Position numbers and translations under genes: made by a program. Positions 11,014 to 23,790 of a stretch of DNA of 64,000 bases are shown here, piece by piece; within the stretch, counting starts at the first letter, position 1; each line of letters begins with the position of its first letter. The notes beneath the pieces were generated by a model, which did no database searches, was not told the origin of the DNA, and worked only from the letters and a program-made list of their open reading frames with translations. Source of the DNA: Symsagittifera roscoffensis (lineage: Eukaryota > Xenacoelomorpha > Acoela > Convolutidae); contig NC_087062.1 of NCBI RefSeq assembly GCF_963678635.1, forward strand, positions 63,833,253 to 63,897,252. The letters run 5' to 3'.

Positions 11014-13819
11014 AATTACTATCATCATTTCAAAAGCCTACTATTATACCTGGTCTTCTCTTGGATATTTTCCTCAGACTAGAGCACCAGATTTTCTTTT
11101 GATATTTAACAATATACGTTGAAGACCAAACTAAAAATCGAATGCACAATTCACACCATTTGGAAAATAACTTCAATTGCTGCAGGTCAACGAACTTAAC
11201 AACAGAAGACTTAGCAAAAGCAATGACTTAAGAAAAATTATTCACAAGGACATCATCCAGAAAAAAACGAAGAAGAGAAATTTTGTCTGATAAAAATTAT
11301 TTGTTTTTAAATTTTTGCATTTCACCAATGTATTCTTTGCTTGTAGTTTGATATTGACTTTGTAACCCCGAATCGAGCTAACAAAGTTGTGTATCAGTAT
11401 TCTGACAGCGAGTTTGAGATTAAAACCAAATATCTTTTTATAACAAAACCTCTTTTATTTGCAATTTATCCTAGCCGTTTTCCTTCCAGACTTATTCTCC
11501 CCATAACCAAAAAAAAAAATTTTTTTGCGCTAATCGGAGGGAAAAAAACCTGATTTAAAACGATGCGAACACGAATTTTTGTTTTTCTGAAAAAATCGTC
11601 TTGCTTTCATGTAATCATTATTTAAAAGTTTAAAGTTTCGCAATTTCCTATAGCACAGTTTTTCGGCGTTTCATCATGTTAGTCTGTTTTTCTTTCATTT
11701 TTATAATTTACGTAAGCATCTTAAGTACAATTAATCTTGAGTTTTGTACGAGGAACTGAAAAAATTTACTTTTTTTTATAAGGTTGTGGAGCAGTTATTG
11801 AGCATGTTAATTGTTTTTCTTTTGTCATAGTGTAAAGGTATTTGGCGTTCCTTTGTCTCGGTTTGAAGTGTGTTTGTGTGTAGACGCGTTTTCTTGTTTT
11901 TTTTCTCAAAAATTGCCATCTTTTTGTATCCTTTCGTTATTGGAAACAAAACAAAACAAACATGACTAGCAGAAAATAAAACGATTAAATTTAAATTTTT
12001 TCAATGTTTATACTTTTCAATACTTTTCAATGTTTTGATTCAAATTTTTACAGCTACAAAAAAATTGTTTTGTGGGAAGTTTCTGAAAAATACTAAACAA
12101 ACAAAATAAAACTAAAAGTAAAGTAGTTTGGTTTTTGCTTTTCGAGTGTAAATCTTAATTTCAACTCATTCAAATTTGGTTAAACATGAAAAAGTTTCGT
12201 CGGAATATGGAAAATTAAACACTATTCCAAACAGTTTTAAAAACCTTTCAATTTCAATTTCTAGTAAAACTGAGAAAAAGTCGAGATGATGAATGATATT
12301 GTTTTGATTTTTTTTTCAATGAAAAGGAAAGAAGAAACTCTGAAACGGAGGAAAGGCCGTCCTAAAATACGACCTTCTACAACTGTGAACAATACCAATA
12401 CCAACAAATGTCGACATTAACAGCGAAATTGTCTCTAGTAAAATCAGGCTAGCTCGAGTTGAACTCAACCGGTCTATGGGTGTTCTACAGTCACAGATAT
12501 AAGGAGGGGTTATATTAGTTTTTTGAAGACTTTGGTGAGAAAAACAGAAGAAAGGATTGAAACAATTGAAAGTAACACTAACCGAAGTGTTTGCAAGTTA
12601 ATGGATTGTCAGAAGACAACGATGGTACTCTGGAAATATGTGCATGTCTTTCACGAAATTTTTTTGAGCTAACCCTCAATTTAAATACTTTGCGCAAAGA
12701 CTCAGCCAACTCGTCTGTTTAGAATAAAATTAACAAAACAATACCAAAAACTGTATCCGAACTAAACCCCTTGTCCGCGTCACACATGCCGGAGATCAGT
12801 TAACTCAGCCCTCTAGCAACCGCGTGAACAATTTATCTGATGGAGAGCCAATCAATTTTTAGCCCGACATGCCACTTTATCGAAATTCAACCAACGACGT
12901 ACCGCAAACATCTTTAAAGCACTCTGCAGACTACTCATTGTTAGAGAATTAACATCTCTAACTTCTCAGTCAAGGAAGAAAGTTTAGACCAAATCAGGTT
13001 TAGAGGATGTCAGCAGCCTGTTCAACCGACAATCACCTACAACTTGCATCAGCACAACAAGCGTCGCCAGCCTAATTACGATTGAATCAAAGCCAAGAAT
13101 CGATCCAGTTTTCAAGTCCTGCAGTCCATGCAAATCTACAAGAAAAGTGTTCATTGGAAAACTCAGTTGCTTATTTTATCCGTCAACAGTCGAGGAAGGT
13201 TATAAAAAAGCTCAACTTTAAATGATAGTATTTTTCATTTAACAACGTAGAGCACTTTTTAAATCCCGATACCGTCATTCAAATGAATCAGAACCCATTA
13301 TCTCAATATAACTCAAACAAACTCTTTCGAAGCAATTTGGATGTGAACAAAAAAGTAGTGGATAGTCATGAGAACATAAAACAGCCAATCAAAACATTAT
13401 ACTTTTACATCATCATCATGAACAGCTTCTCAATAATCCATACTCATCAAAAAATGGACAGAATGGAGATGCCTTAAGAGGAAATCATTCAGCGCATTTC
13501 AATCATCCTAACTACAATCCAACGCAACCCGTTCCAACATTTTAAGATACCTCGTATAATACGATAACGAATGATAATTACAGTAACAGGTCCCAGACAA
13601 ACCATACACATGCACAAAATCATCTTAATCAGAAATTCAATAACCCAATTTCATCAATTGTGAACGCAATAGTGATGCATTTGGTGAAAGAAAATCAAAG
13701 TTTTTCACTCATTGGAACCACAATCAAACGCATTCCATTCCAACAATGCACAGATTTCAAACGGACGGAACATTTTTACCGGACCAGAAAAAATTAACTA
13801 AAAGTTTTTTTTTCGTAAA
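11014..13819 (+). mobile_element. Interior of the decayed BEL/Pao element, leader and eroded gag N-terminus
   Basis: This lies between the probable 5' LTR and the recognisable gag block. Open frames are short. From about 12,300 on, the plus strand becomes Gln-, Asn- and Ser-rich when translated, as gag N-termini often are, but stops are frequent. The assignment is by position. Confidence 0.4.
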
Positions 13820-14340
13820 CTAACTCTATTCAAACTACCTAGCTACGACAGAGACCCACTGGCCTACTATGACTGAATAAACATGTTCCAGGCTACATTT
13901 GACAGGAATAATACTATTAGTGACACTCACCGGACGACCTAACTACAAAATTATGTGTCAAAGGAAGCATTGAAACTCATCAAAGGGTAGTCATGTAAAC
14001 TTGCTTTCCATAAAAATTGCACTGATGGGTCTTCAAAATGATTTTAGTAACCCAAACTGTGTTATAAAAGCCTTCAAATAGCAATTAAAACTTGACCCTC
14101 CTTAACTAGTAATAATCTATTAGTTGTTTCATTTGCAACTTTTTTGAAACAGTTAGGGCGTCTTTTCAAACTTTGGCTTTCCAAGCATTACTCAGCTTTG
14201 CTCAAACTAATCAAAACAAAATTTCGTGAGAATTAGCTCCTGAATTGAAAAGAATACGCTGTCCATGAAAACCTTCAAACTAACAACTTAGAATTGTTTC
14301 GAGAGTGGTTTGAAAAATAAGCTAAAACGTTTGAACGGTT
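13820..14340 (+). pseudogene. BEL/Pao gag remnant
   Basis: Plus-strand translation gives LFKLPSYDRDPLAYYD, a stop, then INMFQATFDRNNTISDTHRT, then QNYVSKEALKLIKG. This is the conserved gag block of BEL/Pao elements (LPxFxGDPLxWxxWxxxFxxxIdxxxxxsdxxK...L...G.A...I.G). The stop after YYD stands where a Trp is usual, consistent with TGG to TGA. Further stops and at least one frame change break the rest. It is not functional. The known family role is coat formation around element RNA. Confidence 0.75.
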
Positions 14341-14789
14341 ACAAGGGGAGCACTAACTCCTAGAAAAGTCTTTGGTCAAAGATCAGGGACTTAAGACTCA
14401 CGATCAATCTTCTTTTGGTGCAAAACAAAACGGTAAAATGGAGTCTGACAACAAGACGACAAATTGTTTGCAATATCTTTCGAGAAAACGCCGCAATTAT
14501 TATATGCAGGGATTTTTTTTTGGCTTATTGAGCTAGTGACAAAATTTTGGTACCTTTCGAGAAAAAAACTTAATAAATCATTAAATGCTTTGCATAATTT
14601 TTTTAAGTTATTGCGCAATAGCACTTCAAAGAGACGATGTCAGCAATGTGAAAGGCTCCATCATATCTCTTCATGACCCATCTCGGTTTACAACAAAAAC
14701 GGGGCATCATATATAGCAATCGTCTCAGGAAAAACGGAGAGAACAGGTAATCCTTTTAGCAACCTGCAACCCGGAATTTTTGACGATCA

Positions 14790-15146
14790 ACTACCACTGC
14801 GTTTTGAAAACTGGTCTGAACAGCAACAACAATCACGAAACCACATCTGGCGAAGACTGCAAAAAGAATATTTACCGACCCTGTTGGAGCAAACAAAATG
14901 GAACTTCGCAGAGCAACCGCTAAAAAGGGAGATGTAGTCTGGATTTTGAAAGATCTGATACCGCAAAGAGTATGGCCTCTGGGACGTGTCACAGCAGGAA
15001 ATCCTGGACGAGATCGGTTTCCTCTAAACCTGAGCGTGAGGTCAGCGTATGGAATTTTTGACCACCCACCAGTGCACATGCACACGTTTTTTCGTTCGAG
15101 CAAACAACCCCTCGACTTGAGCCCATTTCGAGGCCTTGGATCATTC
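14790..15146 (+). pseudogene. BEL/Pao integrase C-terminal remnant
   Basis: One frame from 14809 reads NWSEQQQQSRNHIWRRLQKE and then YLPTLLEQTKWN, ending at 14935. The overlapping frame gives KKGDVVWILKDLIPQRVWPL followed by GRVTAGNPGRD. These are the W..(Y/F)L..L....KW and GDVV.......P...WPLGRV..PG.D blocks of the BEL/Pao integrase C-terminal domain. A frameshift separates them. Protease, RT, RNase H and the integrase core are missing between the gag remnant and this block, so most of pol has been deleted. Confidence 0.85.
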
Positions 15147-15290
15147 TGCTGGAGCAACTTTCCAGCACTTCGATAAATTATGAAATAAGTCAGAACTGAT
15201 TCTGAAAGTCACTTTTATTTGTACCATAACAATGTGAGGTTTGAGTTGAAACTTGTTGATAAAGAAAGATTATCACTACACCGTTTATGA
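15147..15290 (+). repeat. Probable 3' LTR fragment of the BEL/Pao element
   Basis: It starts TGCTGGAGCAAC directly after the integrase remnant and pairs with 10864-11013. Homology between the two copies ends near 15290. What follows, to about 15,900, has no clear match. Confidence 0.5.
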
Positions 15291-15934
15291 ATTTAAGTTG
15301 ATTCGCCAGGCTGATGATCTCTAGATGAAGCAACTTATCGATCTTTAAAACAAGTTTTCTACACGAGAGATTCATTTTGGCGCATGCGAGATGTCAGATC
15401 AACAGTCTGCAAGCTCCGCGCTGAGTAGCATCAGATTCTTCATCTCTTTATCAAAATTCGGGGCAAATATAACCAGTTGTGAGTCTCTGCTGTCTGCGAT
15501 GAGAGTCATCATAGCATTGACGAACTGCAGAGTGTTTGATTGACATTATCACATTTTTTGGAAAAAATGCGAGAGCACATTCTTTTAAAAGCGCTCAGCC
15601 GAGTATTTTCCAGCTCTTCCAACTCGAGCATCAACTCAAAAAGTGCTGTTGTAGCTTCCAATACTCTATCGAGAAAAAACCATCCGAACTCTTTAACTGT
15701 AGACGTGTTATCGTTTGTGACAGGAGATCATTTTGCATTTGATAGTTTTTGTCAACAGGTCTATTCTTTCAGCATAGACAAAATACAGAGCAGGTCGCAG
15801 ACTTATTTTTAATTGTAGGTCAATTTGTTTATGTTATGGGTGCCATGTTTAACAGCGGCGCTCAGAACGTTTAAGAGTTCGAGTGTTAGCATGTTTAAAT
15901 TTCAAGATAAAGCGAGCTTTGAAAGATGAAGGTC

Positions 15935-16625
15935 AAATGTCAAGGCAAATTAAGATGTGGCAGGGTAGGGTAGGGCAAAAAGTCTCGCGCTGCCCTTATT
16001 TGGTTTACAGCGCAACGCAGGGCAGGGAAGTGGGAGTGATAATAGCGCGAGGCAAGGCAAGTAGGAGCATGAAGGGCAGAGCAGCGCAAGACAAAGCAGG
16101 GGAGCAAAAAGAGGGGCAAAGCAAAGAGGAGCATAGCAGCGCAAAGCAAGACAGAACAACGCAAGAAACAGAGCGGGGCGAGGCAAGAAAGGACAAAGCA
16201 CGGCAGAACAGGGAAGCAGAAGAAGAGGCAGGGCAAGACAAGGAGTCAAACAAGGCATCACGAAGCCAGGCAGCGCAAAACAAAGCAGGGTTGAGCAAGA
16301 AAGCAGACGAAAGATCATGGTAGGATGGGCAGCACAAAGTAAGGCCGGGCAGTGCAATACAAGGCAAGGCAGCACAGAAACCTAGTTAGTGCAAAGCAGG
16401 GCAAGTCAGGGCACACAAAGAAAGCGACACAGGGCACCAAAAAAGATAAGCAAGGCAAGGCAGGGTAACATAAGGAACAACGAAGGGCAACGCGAAGCAA
16501 GGCGGAGCAGATCAGCACAAAACAAAGCAGGGCATCAAAAAAAGCACGTGAACGCACGGCAGTGCAACGTAAACCACCGCAGTGCAGCGGTAGGAGCTAA
16601 AAGGCTGGGAAGGGAAAAGCAGGTC
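15935..16625. repeat. Purine-rich degenerate repeat tract
   Basis: About 700 bp of imperfect repeats built from words such as GCAAAGCAGGGCA, GGCAAGGCAG and GCGCAAGACA. The plus strand is very poor in T. Open frames on both strands (Lys/Arg/Ala/Gln-rich forward; Leu/Cys/Pro-rich reverse) follow from the composition and are not called as genes. Confidence 0.75.
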
Positions 16626-16861
16626 AGGATATTTCTTAACCTGAAATTTTCGTTTTGTAGTTGATTCCTACCTTCGCTTTTTTCCTACCTTAGCTCCCAA
16701 ATAAATGACGGCCCTCTAGCGTTATATCACAACATGTCGGTGTATAGGTTTTTCATCATTAGTGAAAGAAGGAGTTTTATCTATGCGATTGCGGGGGCCA
16801 TATGAATGCTCAGGGTCCCGCAAGCTTGAGAAGGCCGCAGAGCCATTCAGTTTTTTCTACT

Positions 16862-17801
16862 TGTTACATTCGCCCGAAAGTACATATTGACGGAAAATAA
16901 AGCTAGGTTATAAAAAGACTGGCTAGCGTCTAAACACAGCTCTACATGCTTTTCACCGTCTCTGCTAAAGCCAGTTCTTTTAGTGGTCTTTCTAACATCG
17001 GGTCGACAAACAAACGTTACTGCTTCCGGCTTCGATCAGAACGCTCTAATTAACTTAATTATATGCAAAAATAGTGAGCGCATGGCTGAGTCTCAGTATC
17101 TCCAGACCACGAGGTCACTCCTAAAAACAGGGCTGATATTTATTTATTATATTACTATTGTTTTTGTTCAGTAGATAAAAATCATCATCTCCATCGAAGA
17201 TGGATCAAGCCTTTCCCTCAACTCCTAGCTTCTCATGATCTGAAAACGAATTTAGATGTTTTTAATTCAATTCGGGACATCTCCGGGCAGCTAAAAGTTT
17301 ATAAGATACAGTTTTGGTTCTCCTCCCGAGACCCCTCCGGATTCTGGAATCCGGGGAAATAACGTCCTTATTTCTTTCAGGAAGGCTGGACATGCTGTCC
17401 CAACACCCTTCCTTTTTCTCGGAAATCTCGTTGTAACGATTGTAGCGGCTCAATTGTTACAACTCGGAATAATTGTGGGTCACAATAATCTTCTTATCGT
17501 TCGTATTTCTCGTCTGACTCTTCTCTGTCTAATTTTAACGTTGTTCTCGTTGACAATACTGTTGTTGTTGTTGTGTTTTTGCCGTTTCAGTTGGTGCGAA
17601 ATTTTGACGTCGTCACGTGTCTTTCCTTTTGAACAAGTTTTGAAAAACTAAAATGAAACTCCAAATTAATCCTTCCGTGTTCGTCAAAATGAACGATTAA
17701 GACCTCTAATTTGTTGAAACCGTTAATCTTCCCACTCCGATGTCACAATAAAAAATTGAATTCCGACCTCGCATTTTCGTACATTCTGGTCGAATGTCAC
17801 A
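16862..17801 (-). repeat. 3' LTR of the giant element
   Basis: It begins TGTTACATTCGCCCG and ends CATTCTGGTCGAATGTCACA. In element orientation the ends are TGTGACATT...AATGTAACA, an imperfect terminal inverted repeat. It aligns along its length with 42000-43020. By eye about one base in ten differs over the first 200 bp. It contains one GAGACCCCTCCGGATTCTGG motif at about 17328-17346, related to the leader array. Confidence 0.88.
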
Positions 17802-17809
17802 TACTCCCC
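17802..17809 (-). other. Putative polypurine tract
   Basis: In element orientation GGGGAGTA lies immediately before the TG of the 3' LTR, the position at which plus-strand DNA synthesis of LTR elements is primed. It is short for the family, and the position is the main support. It also fixes the element's orientation as minus. Confidence 0.6.
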
Positions 17810-18874
17810 GGACAGCCCAGTCAATGTCCTCATTGAGTCTCGTGGTCTTCATCAAAATGGAACAGTGCCATCGAACAGAATTTACAAAATGCATGAAATC
17901 ACTTTTATCCACGTCATATCGACTCATTGCAAAATACAAATGGCATCATACTACACTATCATAGCCTTCCAAATTCCTTCACCTTTTTTCTGACTTCTAA
18001 TGTCTATGTCCCGATTTAAAACTTTTTCTCCTAGGTTGAAAAAGTGTTGGGACGCAGGACGGTCCTGCCAACCAACAAACTAAAATTATCCTAATATGCT
18101 TCATCCCATCAGAAGTTTAGTTGTTATTGGTCCTGAATATTAAAATTAAGAAACTCGGTGGTTAGAAGGAACAAAGAAAAAATCTCCCTCTTCAAGAGAT
18201 TACCCAAGCCTTCCATGTCACCACAAAGTGATCAGTCATCTTAGTTGATTAAAAACAATCATGCAGGCTGGAATATTTAATATACTCTCCAATCAAGTCT
18301 TTCCAAATGAATAGTGAGTGTCTCTAAGAAAACTAACTAAAATCACAATGCAAATTTATAAATGCAACAAATTCTTTAATCTTCAAAATTCAACTAAATG
18401 TTTTCCCTTCAGTTTCAATTGCAAACTTAGTTGCTTTGTTTCTCATTTGAGTTTTTCTCACACAAACAACTCTGAGTTTTAACATCTTCTCTTTCGTTGC
18501 TTCTTTGTTTCTTTCTTTGTTCACTCTTTGTTTTCGTCGTTTAGAACTTCTAAAACTTCTATATTATTCTTCTACTTTTCTTCTTTTTGCATCTTGTTTT
18601 TCGGCCATTTGACAATGCTCCATCTCCTCCTCCTGCGACATTGACTCCGCACTTTCAGTCTCAGTGTCTTGCAACACGTCGGTGGCTATTCGGACGCTGT
18701 TGGAGGCTGTCCTCTAACACTTCTGCTCTTCTACTCTTTGCTTGCAACAAGGAGAGGATCAACGTTAGTTTCTCTGTTTCGGCACAACGTCACGTTTTTT
18801 TCCAAGTCTTCCTTCAACATCCCTTCTCTCTCTTCCGTCACATCATTCCGAGTTACAAAAGCTCGCTTGAAAGC
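17810..18874 (-). other. 3' non-coding or eroded coding part of the giant element
   Basis: An open stretch at 17939-17706 runs through the LTR edge and may be the eroded tail of the last protein. Between 17,950 and 18,870 the DNA is AT-rich or T/C-rich, with no long minus-strand frame. I see no env-like motif. Confidence 0.4.
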
Positions 18875-20004
18875 TCATACTCCAATGTTCAGCTGATACG
18901 CACTGTAAACTCTGCTGTGCTTCCGCACATGCTCCTTGGCATACTCGTACAACCATACAGTCATGTTGGCTCTGAACCATGGCATCAGTCGTCTTCTGGC
19001 CCATATATTTTTCACTTCCATCGGAATGTTCAAGATTTTGCACGTTGTCTCAGAAAGATCTAAATCTTTTAGACAATCCAATTCCTGCAATTGCTCTTTC
19101 GTAGGCGTTTCTTGTCTATTGTTCTCTCTTAAATGAGCTTCCAGCCATCGTATCACCATCATGACTCCCACTATCACTATCGTTATGGGCTGTGATGAAT
19201 CTGGTAAACCCATCAAGAGCAGCTCTCCACAGTCCCAGATCAATACCAGATTACTACACCCGGGGTACCGCCATGTTTGTAGCAAGCAATGGCAGGGGAA
19301 CTCATCATGTGTCGACACGATGCTCCTCCAATTACGCTTTCCCGACGCTTCAGTAGTGGTTCCACTTCCATCATCACTCGGTGGACAACATCATTCTCAT
19401 CTACTGTATTGTAATATGTGACTGTTCACCCTTTCTGCTTTTGTCTTTCAAAGTCACTGAAGTTCCCACTGGCGTATCCCATGAACTTTTTTCCCAGTAT
19501 CGATTCTAATTCCTCTTTGGTTCTCCCTGGAACTGCTGAGAACATTTTGCACAGGAACTTGTAAGATTTTTCTGACATTCTCGCTAGTCTTACGCATTTT
19601 GGCACTAAGAAGGCTTGGTCCACAATCGTTCTCGTACTTTTCACATCCACCGCTACAAAATGCACTGGGTATCTGCTCTTGCACATTGGAGCTAAAGTTG
19701 ATCCCACTAAATATCGCGCTCCCACGGTCTCCGATAGGTTTCACTGTGTCGGATGTTCATTTCCGCCTCGATCGCTTCTCTCCACTTTCCAATATACTTT
19801 TGCTCGGTTTGCAAAATTCCCGGACACTTCTACACTGATGGTCGTGACCTTCTCATGCTTTTTTTCTAGATACAATAGTGACTCTAAAGAACCAAATATG
19901 CTGTAGAATCCTAGTGCAGTCACTAGATTCACCTCGGTTCCTCCATGCAAATCTGCAATCAATTCCGTTTCCGTTTTTGCTTTCATCACAATGTTCCCAA
20001 ACAA
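18875..20004 (-). pseudogene. Distal part of the unrecognised coding block
   Basis: Open minus-strand stretches at 20004-19741, 19725-19426 and 19318-18875 follow one another with frame changes. The first contains GGTEVNLVTALGFYSIFGSL. The second is rich in Lys and Cys. The last has a hydrophobic stretch ITIVIVGVMMVI that could cross a membrane, followed by a charged helix-prone tail. Third-position composition and the absence of comparable plus-strand reading support minus-strand coding. No family is recognised. A single membrane segment near the 3' end would fit an envelope-like protein, but cysteine patterns and a cleavage site typical of env are not evident. Confidence 0.5.
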
Positions 20005-20286
20005 TATCGTCAGTTGCTTGTGTTGCTTCTCCAGGGTCTTTACGCAATCCAGACCTCCACAGATGTGACCCTCCAGTCCACAGACTTCCGCCAGACAGCC
20101 AACAGGTTTAACCCCGTCCTCTGGTCCCTAGCCAGGCAACTCTACTCTGTCTTCCCCGTTGCTTTTAGAGGCTGTCATCGTCAAATTGTAATTGATGTTC
20201 AAGTCACGCGAGTTACAGTCTGAAATCAGTTCCCTCTGCACGTCTTGTGTCGCACGCAATATCGAATCAGCGTTACGACTCGGATA

Positions 20287-21773
20287 TCATGATGGTTTCA
20301 TCAGTTCCCACACCACCATTAGACACGTTCTTAGCAGTTCGTCCGAGAATCCCAATCCAAACTCCACTCGGTTGTCAGATTTCGGCACTGAAGGTGCAGT
20401 CACCTTTTCTTCCAACACAAGTCCCAGCTTAGTCTGCTGGTTAAATGCGCTTCTTATTGTAGCAATTCTTGACGTCCAGAATCTTAGCAACACTGCTTGC
20501 TCGTAATCAAAGAAGCAATCGCGTATATCTTCATCTATGAAAGGGTTGTACGCCATCCCTACGATTCCGGATACGTAACTGTATGATTTCTTCCTGATCG
20601 GTCCACAGTGTTCACTGGACATTGGCAGTGCTCCCATAGATTCTTTTGTGAGCCTCATCTCCTTGTTAAAGAATCTCCTTATTTCATCAATCTTCTTCTT
20701 CAGTTCCAGCTCCACAGGCTCCTTCATGTTCACCCGCATTGGCTTACTCTGATGGATATTCAGAAGTTCTAGTAAGAGCAAGGCTTTCGCTCGTTCATCG
20801 CCTTCTCTTAGCATCTTGACACACGTGTTCATTGCTGGCACTGATATTTGTTCTATCATGAATCGACTGAAACAGAGAGCGTCTCTCCGCTTCGCGCACG
20901 CTACTGCCGCTCCTTCTTGGGTTATCAGATCTCTCATACTCGTCTTTAAGAACACCTTCTCTCCCTTCGATCTTTTTCTTTCTTCGAATCATATTCCCCG
21001 CGTGTCACTCCAGTCATGCACCAAGCGAACCTCAGTTGTAACTCTTTTCTCACATAGGGTATCGCTATCAGAGCGTGTATCTTAGGGGTGGTTCTCATTT
21101 CTTCTTCAAAGTACCGTAACACTACTGCTCTCCATGGTAGGCTCACCAACTGCTCTATCGTTTCCGCGTGCATCTCAGACGATACCAGAGTTCTGTATGC
21201 CTTCTGCTTCAGGGTTATGCCTTGCATAATCGTCTCTAAATAACCCTCCATAGCACTTTTGTTTTCCAGAGCAATTAAGTGCCCTCTAGCCGAGTTTCTA
21301 TATTCCATCATCTCCATGTACCCGCCAGCGGGCTCATCAATCGATACACATTCCGACACTGTCAGTCGGTTATATTCCACTGGTACTAGCTGTCCTCCGA
21401 TGCTCTTTTTCCCATGGTTCATGGAAGACAGTTTGAAATCTTGTAGGGTACTCTCTCCACATTGGCTGAGTATTTCCATTTCTAACGTTGCTGCAGTCAG
21501 AGTGCGGTCACTCCTCTTGGTTTTATAACTGGCTGATTTCAATCCTGCCATGAGAATGGGTGGCACCATCGCTACGTCAGTCAACATTCTGTCAGTGCCA
21601 GGCAATCGGTCATCACCCTGTCCCATGTCCATGGCTTCTTCGATGCGTTTTTTCTCGGCCGAGTTGACGGCGTTTATCGAGATTTCAAAATCCACCTTTG
21701 TTTTTCCAGCTTTCCTCAATTTTGCTTTGCTGCCAAGTTTCAATTTCATATCATTAATCTTGTTAATCACCAT
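20287..21773 (-). pseudogene. Unrecognised protein block with one frame break
   Basis: Two long minus-strand open stretches, 21773-20946 and 20955-20287, overlap by 10 bases in different frames and together cover nearly 1.5 kb. They probably represent one protein broken by a single indel. The first begins MVINKINDMKLKLGSKAKLR, is basic at its start and acidic-helical later. The second is helix-rich, with YSYVSGIVGMAYNPF in the middle. No catalytic motif or zinc finger is visible. The local G+C matches the pol region of the same element, not the flanking genome. Confidence 0.55.
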
Positions 21774-21987
21774 CTTTGATCGCCAGTGGCCGAGTCGATC
21801 AATAACTCGCTCAATCTTCCTTCACACTCATCGAGTTTGTTAGGGACTTCCCGCATTAGTGGTCTGTTGAGACCTATTTTCAGTATAGACTGGGTTTCGT
21901 AGCTCTGAACTACTGTCCGACCTCTTCCATGAAGGCAATTTTGTCCAAACTGCATCCCGTCCTATTCTCGTGGTCTCTGTGATGAAC

Positions 21988-22646
21988 TTAACACTCTTCT
22001 TCGGGCAACGTTCCCAAGAAAGGTACTCTGGCAGTGCCTTCTATTCTTCTTCTCCTCGGTGATTCCATTAAGAGTTTCTTCTCGGTGTTTTTAGAATTGC
22101 TCGGAGAGCTGCTCTCCGGCAAGTTCCGGTTCATTTCCATGAAAGCCGACGGAGGTTCCAGCGTGGAAGTTTCCTCGTCTGCTGGCTCAGTCGTTGCTTC
22201 TAACGTGTCTGTGCCGTTTTTAAAGTCGCTGAGGAAGTTGAAGTCCAGGCTGGACATCCCGCCTGTCGAGGCCTTGTCGTCCTCTTTCTCAGCCTGATCG
22301 GGATCCTGTTGTGTAGGCTCTTCCGATCGACGGCTTCCTCGCCCATCGTCTCGTCTTGGATTCTTTCCTGCACTACCTTGACTTCTTCACAGCCAAAGGG
22401 TGCTAGCATGGTTCTAGTTTGTAGTGTTCCTCCCACCATTAACTCTGGTTTTACACTCGTCAAGATTAGGGAGGCTTCTTGTATTTCCGCCTTGCCTCTC
22501 ATGACCTCTGGCGCCAGATCCAGTTTCGCCCATTCCTCTTCAAATCGTCCAGGCTTCGGAGTCGCTGCATTGTTCATTCGTCTCCTCGTTGTTTCATCCG
22601 TGTAGGCAAACTGCGTATACTGCAGCACTGCGTCGTTTCTGCCCAA
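21988..22646 (-). pseudogene. Unrecognised protein block, Pro/Glu-rich linker
   Basis: Open stretches at 22646-22200 and 22257-21988 overlap in different frames. The first contains RRRMNNAATPKPGRFEEEWA and LMVGGTLQTRTML. The second is acidic and Ser/Thr/Pro-rich (EPADEETSTLEPPS), which looks like a disordered linker. It precedes the block at 20287-21773 and may belong to the same long protein. Confidence 0.45.
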
Positions 22647-22901
22647 GAAAGAACGGGTCCATCATCTCGGAGAATTTCGCTACCCTCTTTTCATTAGTTT
22701 CGAAGGCTCTCAACCAAGGCTTTGTACTACGGAGTCTGCTCGGAGCAACATCCTTCTAATCAATGGAAATTCAGGTATCTCTACTGGTAGTTTCTTGTAG
22801 TCACCCCAGCCTTTCGTTTCTTCTCTTAATTTGTGATACGCTGCAGTCAGTCGAGGAATTCTTGTAATTTCGCCGTTCGTCTTTTTGTGGGGCCTTAGAT
22901 T

Positions 22902-23745
22902 TCAGAGCTTCGGGAATACATCGATGTTCCCTCTATCCACTTCTCCTATCCTATCACGGAAGTGATCATCAAAATTTATGACGGTCATCTCCGGCTCTGA
23001 TATCTTCGCGAACAACAAGACCTCACTCATCATCTCGCGTAGTGCGTGCTGCTCACAGCAGTTAAGTGCACTTCCGTCCACTGCTGATATGAGGTTCAGG
23101 TGCAACACCGACCTCCTGTACGCCTCCACCTTGACGTCGGGGAACGCAAACGTGACTGCCGGACCGTATATCACTGTCACGAACTCTGTGGCTCCTCTGA
23201 TCAATGCTAAGGGATCGGTCCTCATAGCCAAGCTCAGGTCAGGGGCATGCCCCCAATATGACGTCGCATGTCTTCTTCCTTCTGAACAAGAGGTATTGGA
23301 TAAGAGTATGTCGCAGATCTCTTATCTTGGTCCAGGAATCAGTGGGTCGCTTTACGTCAAACCTCCTCACGTTCTCTCTCATCTGCTCCGGGTAGCGTGT
23401 CAGATTCATCAATCCTCCCAAGTTCCCGTGCGTTATCGCAATCAGCGTCAGAAGTTCATCTAGTCGCAAATTCTGAACTCCTTCGGTGAGCAGTATCAGT
23501 GGTCCTCTCACAGTGTTCTCTGCTCCAAACGTCACGAACAGGGCTAGTAGTTCCACGATCGATACTTCTACGACTGCTTGGAGGAACTCTTTAATCAGGT
23601 ATCGAGAAAGCGATGGGTAAACTTTCGCCAGGAAGGACGCGGTCCATCCGGCTCCCATTCCTTCCAGCATGCTGTCAGTCCGGTCAAAGCCTTCTTCTCC
23701 CTTTACATTCTGTGTCCAGAAGGCTTCCATGGTAATTTGGCACAC
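22902..23745 (-). pseudogene. Unrecognised helix-rich protein block
   Basis: Minus-strand stretches 23745-23239 and 23231-22902 are nearly adjacent in different frames. The first has hydrophobic helices such as FLQAVVEVSIVELLALFVTF and LDELLTLIAITHGNLGGLM. The second contains TEFVTVIYGPAVTFAFPDVK and a Cys pair near NCCEQH. The alternation of helical and beta-prone parts resembles a structural or shell protein more than an enzyme, but this is only an impression. I recognise no domain. Confidence 0.5.
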
Positions 23746-23790
23746 TCTGTGTACGAACTCGGCTGACTTCTCTTCAGCATTTTTGGCCAG

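Noticed and set aside
14756-15157. Minus-strand frame of 133 residues
   Set aside because: It is the shadow of the plus-strand BEL/Pao integrase remnant, which has recognisable conserved blocks.
15883-16664. Open frames through the purine-rich tract
   Set aside because: All are low-complexity translations of the repeat with biased composition. No start context or family match.
18587-19063. Plus-strand frame of 158 residues
   Set aside because: It lies antisense to the element's coding block and is Ser/His/Phe-rich without any motif; treated as a shadow.
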